Under the pieces are notes generated by a model. It was not told the origin of the DNA and searched no databases. It saw only the letters and a list, made by a program, of their open reading frames with translations. This document shows, in pieces, positions 34,488-46,760 of a stretch of DNA of 64,000 nucleotides; the stretch's first letter is position 1; each line of letters begins with the position of its first letter. The stretch is from contig JBITNC010000001.1 of the NCBI GenBank assembly GCA_050084985.1, positions 133,362,001 through 133,426,000 on the forward strand, read 5' to 3'. The DNA comes from Nageia nagi. Taxonomy: Eukaryota > Pinophyta. A program made the position numbers and the translations under genes.

Positions 34488-36001
34488 TGTAATATTCTCA
34501 AATTTGCATGTCTCACACTTTGGCACCAGGAAGTGGGATGTGGACCCTCATGGTGCTCTCTTAGAAATTTAGGAGTATTTTCATACTTTTAGGATAATTT
34601 GAGAATATTTTAGTAATTTAAGCAATATTTATGGAATTTTTGTATTTAATTACCCACTTGGAGGTTCTCCAACATTGTACGTAGGACTCTATAAGTCATT
34701 ATTTGCTATTTTCATATATTAGTTGCATGGTCCACTTAATGATGTCAAATAAATACTATAATTAAAATACCAAGGAATTTATTATTTGTAAATGCAGTAT
34801 TAGTCTCCTTAAATAAGGTGTTGGATATTTATAGCCTTGATGAATGTTATTTGGCATCGAAAGGCATTTTAATATCTCTTTATGTAATTATGCTTCTCCC
34901 TAGGCCCAATGTCACACCTAGGGGTAGAGCACAAGGATCATAAGAGGAAGACATTTATTCCTAGGCACATGAGACTTCAAGAGGAAGATATGACATCAAG
35001 ATAGACAAGTAGGCACCATTAGATATGATTTTGTGGATCCCAAGTCACCCACATTGTAACATCACACTTCAAGGAAATATCTAGACCATCTAAACCAATC
35101 ATGGTGATCCCAAGGCACATGGAAACATATAGAGGTGGACATATGACCTAGAGACCATTTGGAAAATATAAAAGAAGAATGGAACCTCACTTGAAGATAT
35201 GCTTATTTGGAATCTTTCTCTCTTCTTCAGGTTGTGGGCGTCGACTCCTACTATTGCCTCTTACAAATGAAAACCCTCAAGAGAGGTGTTAACACTTAGC
35301 AAGGTTTTAGGGCTATATGGATTGCTACTTTGAGGTATAACACACCTCAAAGGCTTTGCTAGCTATCTAGGGGTGTTGGTATTACCCTAGATTATCTTAA
35401 CATAGTTAAACACCCTGGTGTCTTAGCCACAACTTACGAAGGAGGAAGATCTATTTCAAGTCTTGCCCATCTATGGGATAACCCTAGTGCTATTCATTAC
35501 TTCTCAGCTATATTCTTGAAGATATTTAACTAGGGCATTGATTACAATAAGATAAGGTATGTAACTTGGTTATCCTTGCAATATTATTAAGTTATATTTT
35601 GTAGCTGAATTATTGTGTTTTCTTTTAGGATCTTGCCTTAAAGGTTAGATGTTGTGATTGTGCATGTTATATTTCATAATTATGCTATGTTTTCTTATAC
35701 GTTGGGTTTACTTAAACACTATTATATTTTTATGGATAAATTATTAATTTTTAAGCAAGATGTTTTGGATGCTTATTGTCGAGTTTGTGCAATAAAAGTT
35801 GGACATTAGATCACATAGGATCCCAACATTAGTTTTAGACTGCCAATTTAGCCCTTGGAGGTTATACTTTTTCTAATTAAGAGCTTGGATAGGGTTTACT
35901 TAGTGCATGAACAATTTGATGGCCATTTTAAGGAGCATTCTAGCCATCCTATAAGAGCCCCTTACCATAATTCTGGATCTACCCTAGTCCAAAATATTAT
36001 A
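34488..36001 (+). repeat. 5' LTR of a gypsy-like element
   Basis: The LTR begins TGTAATATTC and ends AAAATATTATA, giving near-inverted termini; the final CA reads TA. A TATA-like AAATATAAAAG lies near 35166. A primer site follows one base after the end. The matching 3' LTR is not in the window. Confidence 0.75.
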
Positions 36002-36002
36002 G

Positions 36003-36015
36003 TGGTATCAAAGGC
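36003..36015 (+). promoter_or_regulatory. primer binding site (tRNA-Met-like variant)
   Basis: TGGTATCAAAGGC lies one base after the LTR. It departs slightly from the canonical initiator-Met site TGGTATCAGAGC. Confidence 0.75.
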
Positions 36016-37653
36016 TTGATTCTGCCAACCTATGGAGTCAAGAATTAAGGAGTTGGAGAATTTGAATATCTAACACCAAATTACAATGGTATCTACTATA
36101 GTGGTATTAACATAGACTTACAATGGTTCAGTAGTATTTACCTAAGATCCAAATATTAGGATATCAATTATAGTGGTAATAGTTTACCATCCTATTGGGA
36201 AATACTAGAAGGACCAACTGCCAAGTCTTAACAACCTTACCTATGGTATCTCATCAAAGATAAAAAGTTTTAAATCTCTCTTCATAATTTCAATGATTTC
36301 TAAATTTTTATTAGCTTTCATGAGGGTCATGTTAGCCATTTTGGGAGTAAAAAGAGAGGTTAGACATTTATAAGCTAGATGTTGGGTATTTTTGTCACTT
36401 AACTCCCTATATGAGATTCATCTAAGCAGTAGTTGGAGTTGAGCATGCAATTATTGCTTCTAGATCCATAGTTTCTAATCTTGAAGGAGTTTGTGGTACC
36501 ACTTGGGGAAATTTTTCTACATCAAACTTTGAAATCTAGGCTTTGGAGGAGTGACATTGGGGTAAGGATTGAAGGAGTTTCATTGAGTTTCAAGGAGGCA
36601 TATATGCACTTACTTTAAGGAATTTGGTAACTAAGAACCAGAAGTGAGAGGATTTGCTTAAGAATTTGAGGTTTTAGAGCTTAGGAAGCCGTACATGGAA
36701 GTTAAAAGAGTCACATTTTGCTGTTATGATAAAAATTTGGGCCCATAACCCACATATTTATAGTTAGAGGTTTATTTCAGTAAAGAGAAGGACATTTATA
36801 ATGGTTCAAAGGTAATTTTAAATACAGTACATAGATAGAATCTACATCAAGCTAATTTATTTGTACTCTAGGAGTGCAATGTTAGATGTTTAGCCCCTAT
36901 ATCTTGTTCACCACACCCCCATAAGAGTGATGTCAATGTTAGATTCAGTATCAAGAAGGAGAAGTTATGATGTGGGGGCCAAGGAGGCTAATTTCATACC
37001 TACTTTATAGTTTGAGGTATCTAGGACAAATCATCCACCCTTGGAGAAATTTAATTTTAGTTTTAGAAATTTATTTGAAGTTAATTTTAATTTTTTGAAT
37101 TTTTTTCATACTTTTTGAAATTAAATGAGTAAAAAGGAAATTATTTTTAGAAGACACAAATATTTAAATTTTAATTTGAAAAGTAATTTAAAATTTGGAG
37201 GGATAAGTTGGCTGGGACTTGGAGGGAAATTTTAAAATTTAAAATTTTGAAGAGCTCCTATAAAAGAAATTTTGAGGCAAGGAGAAGAGCACACATTGAG
37301 AAGAACACTCTTAGAGAGAATTTCACATTATTTTGAAGAAGGCCCAAGGAGGAGAGCTTGTCCAAGCTAGGAAAAACTTCATACTAGCAAAGGAAGGGTT
37401 GTGTTTGAGATTGGAGGCCAAGAAGATGAAATTTCCATCCTCATGGAGGATGTGGATGCTCTAAATCATCCATTTTTCAGTTTTGAATGCAATTTTTTTG
37501 CAAATAAGTAATTCATCCAATTTTAGTGACATTTATTTTAATATTCCAAGAAAATTTCTACATACAAGGGTAACATCAAACATCGGGAAAGGTAAGTCTG
37601 TGCACCTTGAAATTAATTAATTCTACTAAAGGTGACCTAGAAAAGTGAAAGAA
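36016..37653 (+). other. untranslated leader of the gypsy element
   Basis: Some 1.6 kb lie between the primer site and the gag ATG, with no gene. Several copies of an ATAGTGGTAT-like word occur between 36000 and 36170, seemingly derived from the primer-site sequence. A TATAAAAG at about 37258 is followed by purine-rich sequence. Confidence 0.5.
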
Positions 37654-37800
37654 ATGGTAGATCCTAGATCCGATGCCCTATTTGAATCACTGAAAAAGCT
37701 AATGGCAAAGATGGACGAAAGATTGCCTAACCAAGGAGCCATACCAAAAAGTGAAGGATCAATTAGACAAATCCTTACACTTCTTATCTATTCAGGATAA
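37654..37800 (+). pseudogene. gag N-terminus, truncated
   Basis: The ATG at 37654 opens a 48-codon frame, MVDPRSDALFESLKKLMAKM onwards, of the kind seen at gypsy gag starts. It closes at 37800, 37 bases before the minus-strand copia begins at 37838. The rest of this element is not seen up to 49677 and may resume beyond the copia's far end, outside the window. Confidence 0.55.
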
Positions 37801-37837
37801 TCTCTTTTTACCCCTAAGGAGTTATAGAACCACAACA

Positions 37838-38353
37838 TGCAGAAGTGAACATTAATATTAAGATAAATAAGCCTAATAGACTAAATTCCTCTTCTATCAA
37901 GATCTCATGAAAGCTCACTAAACATCAACATAATAGCATAACACAATAGCCAATCTCATAAGCTTAACACTAATATAAAGTGGTTCCTCCAACCATGGGA
38001 GTACATCCACTAATCTAAGATCTTTATTCTCAAGATGCACTCTCTTACAAAAACTCCTTCTACTTCTCCTAACAATCCTAAAGCATAATAATACTACAAA
38101 ATTGAGTGAGTAATCTCAAGGAGAGGGCCCTCTATTTATATGAAAAAATCCTCCCTTGGATCACTCTTTTAACCATTGTACAAAGTCATGTCATGCATCA
38201 CCCTTTTACCCAAATGGAATGACTATGATATGGAGTGTAGGATAAGTCACATTATTTTATTCATAAATACTTAAAAGGTATTTAGGGATCCTTTTAAGTA
38301 TTAGTGAATTTACATTACCTTATTCACTAAATACTTAAGGTATCTAGGATACC
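37838..38353 (-). repeat. copia 3' LTR, downstream piece
   Basis: The segment begins on the plus strand with TGCAGAAGTGAACATTAAT, the counterpart of TGTAAGAATTAAC at the end of the nested element's LTR. A sense-strand TATAAATAG (near 38130) and the GGTTCCTCC...GTACATCCAC box (37979-38010) are present. It ends at the target site ATACC, where the nested element entered. Confidence 0.8.
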
Positions 38354-38829
38354 TATTGGAATGTATAATGCATTATTGTAAATAGATGTATTAAATATTC
38401 TATGTAAATTCACTAATACTTAAGGTTATTATTTGATACCTTAAGTATTTTAGTGAATATAATAATGTAGCTTGTCCTACACTCCAAGTCATGAGCATGC
38501 CCCTTTGGTCAAAGATGTGCATGTCATGCTTAGGTCATACAAGGAGGGATTTTGGCCTATAAATAGAAGGCTCCCTCTTTGTAATGATACACCAATTGTG
38601 GAGTAAGGATATGCTATACGATAGAAGTGTAGGAGTTGAGATTAGAAGAATTGTAAGAGAGTTGTATTTTGAGAGAAGTAAAGATCTAGTTAGTGGATGT
38701 ACTCCTAGTTGGAGGAACCAGTTTACATCTTGTGTTGTGAGATTGCTTTGTATATTTGTTGGATGTAATTGTGAGCTTTCATGTGATCTTGGTAGTTTAG
38801 GAATTATATTGTTAGTGTTAATTCTTACA
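38354..38829 (+). repeat. 5' LTR of the non-autonomous element
   Basis: It begins TATTGGAATG (a G-to-A change from TGTTGG in the other copy) and ends TTAATTCTTACA. TATAAATAG at about 38558 is the TATA box. The inverted GGATGTACTCC...GGAGGAACC box lies at 38693-38722. By eye it differs from the 3' LTR at about twenty positions. Confidence 0.9.
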
Positions 38830-38832
38830 AGT

Positions 38833-38844
38833 TGGTATCAGAGC
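38833..38844 (+). promoter_or_regulatory. primer binding site, initiator tRNA-Met
   Basis: TGGTATCAGAGC, three bases after the 5' LTR. Confidence 0.92.
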
Positions 38845-41800
38845 AACTTGAAGGCCCCTCTTCACATCCTTGGAATTGAGACTCTACATTTTCATCTTAA
38901 AGGTCCTCATTCTTTATCCTTCACTCCATTGAGAGGTAAAAGTGATTTAAGGTATAATCTTACCTCTTTCAATCTTGATTTACTTAACATAGCAATATAT
39001 TTTTGTTGCATAGTAACATGTATTATTATTAGTTTCCTATCATATCGCTATAATTATTGCATATATTTCATTATTTTTGAGAGGTTTTTATTCTTAAAAG
39101 TTGACTAACAATATATATATATATTCTTCAAATTTACATGCAAATATTTTATAGCAATATATTTTATTATATGCAATTTTGATTATAAAAATTAAATAAT
39201 AATATGTTGTAAGGAATAAATTTTTTTAAATAAATATTGTGAGAAAGCACAACAAAGAAAGGTTTATTGCTTTAATATATAATTTTTTTTCCTTACAATT
39301 TCTTTTGCAAGTATACTTATAAGGAGAAAGTATAAATAAACAATAAAATAAAATATTTTTAGTATTGTATGGGTGGCTTCTAATTTTTTTTTCACACAAA
39401 ACAAAATATTTATATGGGCAACCTTTTTCAACCCTCACAGCCTGATCTCCATATCCATTGCCATACCACCATCTAGGCGTGGTAGTAGCCATGAAGGTTC
39501 AAGGTTTCACCTCCCTTCTCTGACTCTCCCATTGCACTAGTGTGGCCTCTAAATGCTCTCCAGAACCTATTATAAGCCCCCATCATAGTGTTTGTGCCAT
39601 CATGTTTTATCCCTCTTATATGCGATGCAGTCACGTAGCTCCATTGTAATTAAATCCTTTAATAATCGAACTATGATAAGCACAACATCATTTTTCACAT
39701 AGAACACCAATATATCAGTGATAGGCTTATAGGACACATGAATTTACCTAAGACAACATTTCTTTGAATCATTAGTCTATTCTTGACTGCTCTTCACCTC
39801 CCTGCAGAGCTCGTAGGCCATCTCACACCTTGGCCACCCTGTGCATACTGCTATTCTATGCAGTTTCAAAAAGGAGATCTATTTGGATAGGCTGCTAAAT
39901 CTTGGTCTTCGAAGCTTTAGCATTGGCACCACCCAATCCACTCTACATCTATACATCATCTCCTATCTGTAAGAGATAGATATTTTTTGCACCTGATGAT
40001 CGAATTCCACCTACATCCTTTCAAGCGAGTGCACTATCGCCTCTCTTTTCCGCTTCCTCTGTTGTTCTCTATAAAGCTCAGGGGGAGGACTGGGCCAAAC
40101 ATGTTATTTTCCACTAGCATTGCTCCTTCCATGCCTAGCCTACCACTTCCAACATGCATTCACGTAGAGTCTCTATGCCTCCTACTTCGTCACTCAGCTT
40201 TTCTCACCTACCTTATGCACTTCTTGCGCTAAACATCTTAATCTTATTCAAATGCCCGCTCAACCAACCATGTTGACCATTACATTATTAAGTCTTATCC
40301 TACCCTCTTACGATCCTACCGATGATCCATTTTTGAAGCTACTTATCATGTCTTCTTCTGGAGCTTGACTTACCAACTTTGAATTATTCTCAAGCATGCC
40401 ATGTCAAAATCACTGAGCTATATGCATTGATTACTACCACCTTATTTTCACTCCAACTTAATTTATGCACCTTATTTTATAGCTGAGCTATCTGTGCTCC
40501 CTTTGTTTATTTCTTCTTTGACTTTTGCACCATTGAGAGTTGGCCAGAGGGTTGACCTTTTAGTGTCACCCATCAACATGGTGTGCTAATCCATATTTAA
40601 TATTATGAGTTGGTTTCCAACAAATGCAGTCTCAATTTGAGATATTTCATACTTTTATTCTATTAACCTATTGCATGATATTCTTTGGCATGCTCATGTT
40701 CATATTTCATATATGAGCCTATTTTTTTCCCCATCTTTTTCTTGCCCTCAATTTTGTCTTCATCTTTTTTTAAGTAAAATGGGGAAGAGTTTATGCGTAT
40801 TTTACTTAAAAAAATAAAATAAATGGATGCCTAATATTTTCTTAACATAAACAAAATAAAGCTTAAGGACTTACAACTTAAGATAAATAATTTTAAGTCA
40901 AAAATGCATGCTTATGATGTAATTTTTTTTTGAAGATGCATGCTTATGATTTAAACATGCATGCTTATGATTTAAAAATGCATGATTATGCCTCTTAAAT
41001 TCTAGTTCTTATAAAAAAATAATGCATGCTTAAATTTTTGGATTGATGCATACTTCTTTAAGTTAATGATGCATACTTATACTTATGGGATTGATGTATG
41101 CTCTTATGCAAAGTTAATAGACTTGTGCAAAATAAAGATTGTTGTAAAGATGTCCTTTAGGGGTTGATGAACAAAACCCATTGGACACTTAGGTTTCAAG
41201 TTATTGAATGGATGATATTTTACTTATGCTATTTTATTTTCATGTTTTGTATTTTGATTTATTTTCTTATGCCAAAATGCAAACATTGATATGAGCAACC
41301 TCCTAAAATGAACACATCCGCATGTACATTTTGCAACATGACTTGTTTGGGGAGCCATGAGATGAGGATAGGCAAACTGGAGCCTTTAAGTTTAATGATC
41401 CAAGTGTTAAAAAGTTCATACTACTTAATTACCCTTAAGTCCTCTATTGGTCTGGATTTAACTCCAATAGGTAGATAGGTATGTGTGTAGTAATACCACA
41501 TATCTACACGTCCATTAAGGGATTACTTTGATAACCTAGGAGGACAACTTGAAACCTAATCAAGATTAATAATTTAGCCAATCCAATAAACATACCTTAA
41601 AAAATAGCTCATACATCTCCTTGTGAGAGTATATTGCTGTCCAAGGGGAATTGGTTGAGGATTGGTAGGACCTGAGCTCCTCTTGTGTGGGCATCCAGGT
41701 GAAGGCCTAATTTTAGATAAGACAACAAGCCTCAACCATGTCACTCTATATTAAATGGTGTTATTTTTTATGCTGTGCTATGGTGAATTATTTTACAAGC

Positions 41801-44548
41801 ATGAAGGTTTGCTCATCCTTGTTTACTAGCATTATTCTATTTTATGTGCATCATTATTTACGATGTCTTTAAATTAAAATTATTGTATTTGCAACTTATC
41901 TTGAGAACTTGGAACTTTATCTAATAAACAATTTAATATTTCTGAAAAGTCCCACTCACATGCCTAAGTGGATAGCCAAACTAAGTAGAAGTATGATTGG
42001 GAGAGTTGGAGTTAGAACTCTCAGGATCTATGATAGGAGAACTAGGAATATGGAATAACGCATCATAAGTAATCAAGGTAAAATAACACTTGATTTCAAA
42101 AAATGGATAGTACATCCATTGATCCTCTTCTCACATTAATCAAGACACATAAGTGGACTCCCAATAAAATCTTATCACCATACTGTAAGTGCAATAGTAT
42201 AAAGGTGATAGTTCTCATGAAGATGCAACCTTGAAGGACCTGCATAGTGGAAAAATGGAAGATAAAAGGTGTCCATGAATAATAAAGAATGATCTTCCAT
42301 GTCTAGTTTGAATGATAAACAAGTGTGAGTATGAGATGCAACTGCTTGACATCCTCCAAGTGATGGATAAAGAAGATTGCCCATCGATAAAGACTTCGAT
42401 CAGCTTGTATGCGAACCAAGTTTTATCGTATTGTAGTTTGTAGCGTAGTGTAAACACATTGTGAGACTCGACGTTGAATACATTGATAAAGAATATCTTA
42501 GAGAGGATCTATTTGTAGACCTTAGAAAATGGTCATATCCATGATGACTGACAAAGTGAGTCAGCTCTCTCTGAAGGTTTCATACACAAGTGAAAATGAT
42601 GATGATCAACTAGAATACAATGAATTTATAGAATTCTAAACTAACTAGATCATCGATCATAAATGGGAACATTAAAATGAATCAACCATACAAGCACAAT
42701 AACTAATGTGACCTTATCCTTTATTTTATTACAATGTTAGAAAAGATTCCCATTGATAAGCCTAAGTGGGTGGTGCTTACAGCTTGATTAATACTAGTTT
42801 AGTACATGGTCATCAAAATCTAAAGAATTAGCATCATCTTTAAATATGCTAGAATCAGATGTGTCCAATATCAAAAGATATTGATGTGAAAGAGGTAAAA
42901 AGTGATAAGAAAATGAAAATTGATGATGCAAAATACAATGTCCACCTCATTAAGCAACATAAAAAGAGTACATGGCTAACCATTGAAGCCCATGATGACA
43001 AATAACCCATGCTATAGTGAGTGGTTCAAAATACTCCTGTGGGTGTAGGCATGGCGGTCCAATGTAGCATACAAATTATAATAAATAGTGATTGAATGGG
43101 GTATAAACCATTATACGCCATGTCCAATCAGGCCTACTAAGTAAATGAAATAATCGATGAACATGATCCTCATGATTGAGATGCAAAATCATGTAAATAC
43201 CATAATGATCATCTGGGTACAACTACAGAAATACTAATCACTATTGCAATAAAACCTCAAATGCGATCAAAGCATGATTTTCTAAAGCTACATGAACATT
43301 GCGATGCACTATGTTATCTTGGAGATCGCTCGGTAGGGCATTAAATGAAGACATATCCATGATGGATAATAGCTCAAATCATGAATGCAAAGTGTTAAAT
43401 AACAAGTGAGGGTCATTTACAACTATTTATAATGCATGTGATTTCATATATTCAAACTATAATAATTATGACAACTGAAGAAAAAGATTTGCGATGATAA
43501 AATATCTCACCTACCACTCATTTTATTGAGTGAAGTCATATGTATCATGTCATATCAGGATGGTAATAATGAGAGTACCATTAAGCTACATAATGACTAA
43601 GTCATCAATGTGCTATTTTTCTCTCTCCTCTTGATTATTAAATTAGGTAGTTTATTCATGAATGATAGGTTGATCATCATGACTCTCACAGAGAATTTTA
43701 TTGCACACATGGGAAGTTCTTCTTTGAGTTCTAACATAGAAACAAAGATATGGGTATACTTAGAGAATGCCTACCTTTGCCATGAACTAGCTTTAATAAA
43801 GGTTGATTAGGAGATAATGGCCTAATGTTATGATATGCTACAATAAGAGAAAGCTATACGTATATAGCATTACCATGAACTCTTGGCTGAGCACAATAAA
43901 CTACTAGCTGAAAAAAATATGTGGTAATTACAAGCCAAAGAGATTGAGACCAAATTAGACACAATGCAAGCTATAGCCGCTATGGAATGTGATAATTAAA
44001 AGAAAAGTGGAAGCAAAGGGCCTTTCAGTATAAGGCTATCCTTTGACACTTTAGTATTCACATTCTAAAGGACATAGCATCTCAAACTTCTGTGGGTCCT
44101 ATCGAAGTTGACCCATAATCTTAATAATAGTAATCAGTAGCTCTGATATGGAATAGACATTATTACACCAAAATCATGCATCTTTTATTCACCAAGCCCC
44201 ATTATAAAGTAGGGTTGATGAAATATCCCTCTAGAGAGAGTATTGATTAAATTCTTATTGAATTATTGATTTGTTATTGTAATATGTATGCAAATTTTTC
44301 CAAATCCAAGCAAGTTCTTGATGAAATAACTACAGCTTTGTTCATCTACATTTTGTTGTTATTTCCATGTTGGGAAGGTGGATCCATTTTTGAAAGAATT
44401 ATGTTACATTACTAAATCCAAGTCTCTTTTGTTGATGGCATTGTTACATGCATCTTTCATTGACTGTGTTGTATTGTGTTGATTTTATTGTACACTTTCA
44501 TGGTAAGTTTGCTTTGTAAGAGGAACTTATTGTACAACTTAGCCACTC

Positions 44549-44818
44549 TTGCACTGTTTAGTTATCCATATGTGAAGAACTCTTATGTCTTTTTGCACTA
44601 TTCAGTTATCCATATGTGAAGAACTCATATGTGCATATTCCATTTTTTGGCTTCTCTTGCACTATTCAATTATCCATATGTGAGGAACTCTTATGTGTCT
44701 TTTGGCATTGTTTAGTTATCATTATGTGAGGAACTTGTATGTGCATACTCTATTTTTTTGGCCTATATTACACTATTTTGTTATCCATATGTGAAGAAAT
44801 CGTATGTGCATATTCTCT
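44549..44818 (+). repeat. alternating tandem repeat with TTATCCATATGTGA
   Basis: The word TTATCCATATGTGA (or one mismatch) starts at 44562, 44606, 44670, 44716 and 44781. Spacings alternate between about 45 and 65, so the higher-order unit is about 110 bases, repeated about 2.5 times. Confidence 0.8.
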
Positions 44819-44858
44819 ATTGTATTGATAATCAACACATATTTTATATATAGTAGGT

Positions 44859-45184
44859 GACTATTAGTATTAGCTTGGCATCCTCTGTGATGACTTATAG
44901 TGCACCATAAGTCTAAGTATTTTTTATTGACTATAAGTATTAGCTTGGCATCTCTGTAATGACTTATAGTGCAACATAACTCCAAGTATCTTTCGTTGAC
45001 TATAAGTATTAGCTTGGCATCTCCGTGATGACTTATAATGCAACATAAATCCAAGTATCTTTCATTGATTATAAGTATTAGCTTGGCATATCTATGATGA
45101 CTTATAGTGCAACATAAATCCAAGAATCTTTTGGTGACTATAAGCATTGACTTGGCATCTTCATGATGGCTTATAGTGCACTCA
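44859..45184 (+). repeat. 69-bp tandem repeat, nearly five units
   Basis: Units begin at 44859, 44929, 44998, 45067 and 45136 with GACTATAAGTATTAGCTTGG. The period is exactly 69 bases (23 codons) for the last four. On the minus strand it reads as a 23-residue repeat within an open frame of 124 codons. The related copia carries only one unit at the equivalent place. Confidence 0.88.
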
Positions 45185-45375
45185 TGGCCACACTATTTTC
45201 TTCTTTCATGACAATGGAAGATACTTCCATGACCATGGAAGTTTGATCCATTATGATGGATTATTTACATATTATTGATGAAATTTCAATCATTTCAATT
45301 GATTCATGCTACTAATTTCATCATTTCCCTCTTAAATAGTAGCATGGTTAAGATGGACTTCTAATTATCATCTCT

Positions 45376-45505
45376 TAGCTCACTCTTGGTAAAGACAAGT
45401 TTTTTTGTTGTGACATCTTGACTCACTCTTGATAAAGTCAAGTTTCTTTATTGTGGCATCTTGACTCACTCTTGGTAAAGTCAAATGTATGGCACCTTAT
45501 GACTT
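45376..45505 (+). repeat. 43-bp tandem repeat, three units
   Basis: Units share CTCACTCTTG, a GATAAAG or GGTAAAG word, CAAGTTT and a GTGGCATCTTGA-like end. Confidence 0.8.
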
Positions 45506-46208
45506 TCTATATCTTAATGTGGTACTTAAGATGGCATTTTATGCTTTATGATATTTGTTTTGCCTATAACTCTTGGTGTCCATATTGGTCATGTTGGCAT
45601 TTCTTCATGGCATGATCTATATGTATTTGTTTGATGAAGTTATCATCAAGGGGGAGAACTTGTCTAGTTGGTTGTCTTGTTGTCATGACACTCCTCATAT
45701 AAAAAAATACACAAGTGCATAAATGATAGTGCACATGTTTTGATATATGCATAAGTGATATTCTTAGATATCATACTTGATGATTTATGTCATGCTTATT
45801 GTTGTGCATTTATGATGCTTTATTATGATCAGTGTATGGATATTATGATTCATCTATCCTTGTTGATATGAATATGATACATCTAACTGATCTTGTTATT
45901 TGAACTACGTATGCCTTGCAGGTTCCTCTACATATTCCTTGCAGGTTCTTTTGAGATTGCAGGTTGCTTACCTCAAGTATGCAAGCTCTTTGAGACTCTT
46001 CATGACTTCCAGTTGGATGACTACTTCATGTACATTAAAACTAGTTGTGGTTAATTATTGTATTTAGCAAAGTAGTGAGTCTCCAACTAGATCTTTTTTA
46101 CTTCATAAATATGTAAAAATTTCTCATCTTCATTGTATCTATTTGGAGGAGAACTCTCTTACTTTTTCTTCTTCTTTTCTCTTACTCACTCTATCCTAAT
46201 ATTGCATT

Positions 46209-46217
46209 AAGGGGGAG
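46209..46217 (+). promoter_or_regulatory. polypurine tract
   Basis: AAGGGGGAG directly abuts the 3' LTR. Confidence 0.9.
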
Positions 46218-46694
46218 TGTTGGAATGTATAATGAATTATTGTAAATAGATGTATTAAATATTTTATATAAATTCACTAATACTTAAGGGTATTATTTGA
46301 TACCTTAAGTATTTTAGTGAATATAATAACATAACTTATCCTACACTCCAAGTCATGAGCATGCCCCTTCGGTCAAATATGTGCATGTCATGCTTATATC
46401 ATACAAAGAAGGATTTTGGCCTATAAATAGAAAGCTCCCTCTTTGTAATGATACACCAATTGTGGAGTAAGGATATGCTATAGGATAGAAGTGTAGAAGT
46501 TGAGATTAGGAGAATTGTAAGAGAGTTGTATTTGTGAGAGAATTAAAGATCTAGTTAGTGGATGTACTCTCAGTTGGAGGAACCACTTTACATCTTGTAT
46601 TGTGAGATTGCTTTGTATATTTTTTGGATGTAATTATGAGCTTTCATATGATCTTAGTAGTTCAAGAATTATATTATTAATGTTAATTCTTACA
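46218..46694 (+). repeat. 3' LTR of the non-autonomous element
   Basis: It begins TGTTGGAATG and ends TTAATTCTTACA, followed by the ATACC target duplication. Confidence 0.9.
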
Positions 46695-46760
46695 ATACCT
46701 TTAAGTATTAAGTGAATTTACATTAAGAGACCTTACAATAATGCATTTTACATTCCAAAA
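46695..46760 (-). repeat. copia 3' LTR, upstream piece
   Basis: On the minus strand it begins TTTTGGAATGTAAAATGCA, matching the nested relative's LTR start TGTTGGAATGTATAATG. It is preceded by a purine tract AAGGGGAAG. It runs to the ATACC duplication at 46695-46699. Confidence 0.8.

Larger units (their letters stand above)
38354..46694 (+). mobile_element. 8.3-kb non-autonomous LTR retrotransposon (LARD-like), nested in its relative
   Basis: The LTRs are 476 bp (38354-38829) and 477 bp (46218-46694). The target duplication ATACC lies at 38349-38353 and 46695-46699. A canonical tRNA-Met primer site and a polypurine tract are present. The 7.4-kb interior has no recognisable gag, protease, integrase, RT or RNase H on either strand; only short open frames occur. 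LTR and 3' region are homologous to the minus-strand copia around it, so it looks like a defective derivative of that family with the coding region replaced or eroded. Bases 38845-44500 contain no gene I can support. Confidence 0.85.

Noticed and set aside
38833-38844. tRNA gene suggested by TGGTATCAGAGC words
   Set aside because: Only the complement of a tRNA 3' end is present, immediately inside LTRs, which is the definition of a primer binding site.
38584-39108. A 174-codon plus-strand open frame
   Set aside because: It runs through the LTR end, the primer binding site and the leader of the non-autonomous element, so it is a chance frame across cis-acting sequence.
44773-45147. 124-codon minus-strand protein with 23-residue repeats
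   Set aside because: It arises from the 69-bp tandem repeat; no start context, homologue or flanking gene supports expression. Kept only as a repeat.
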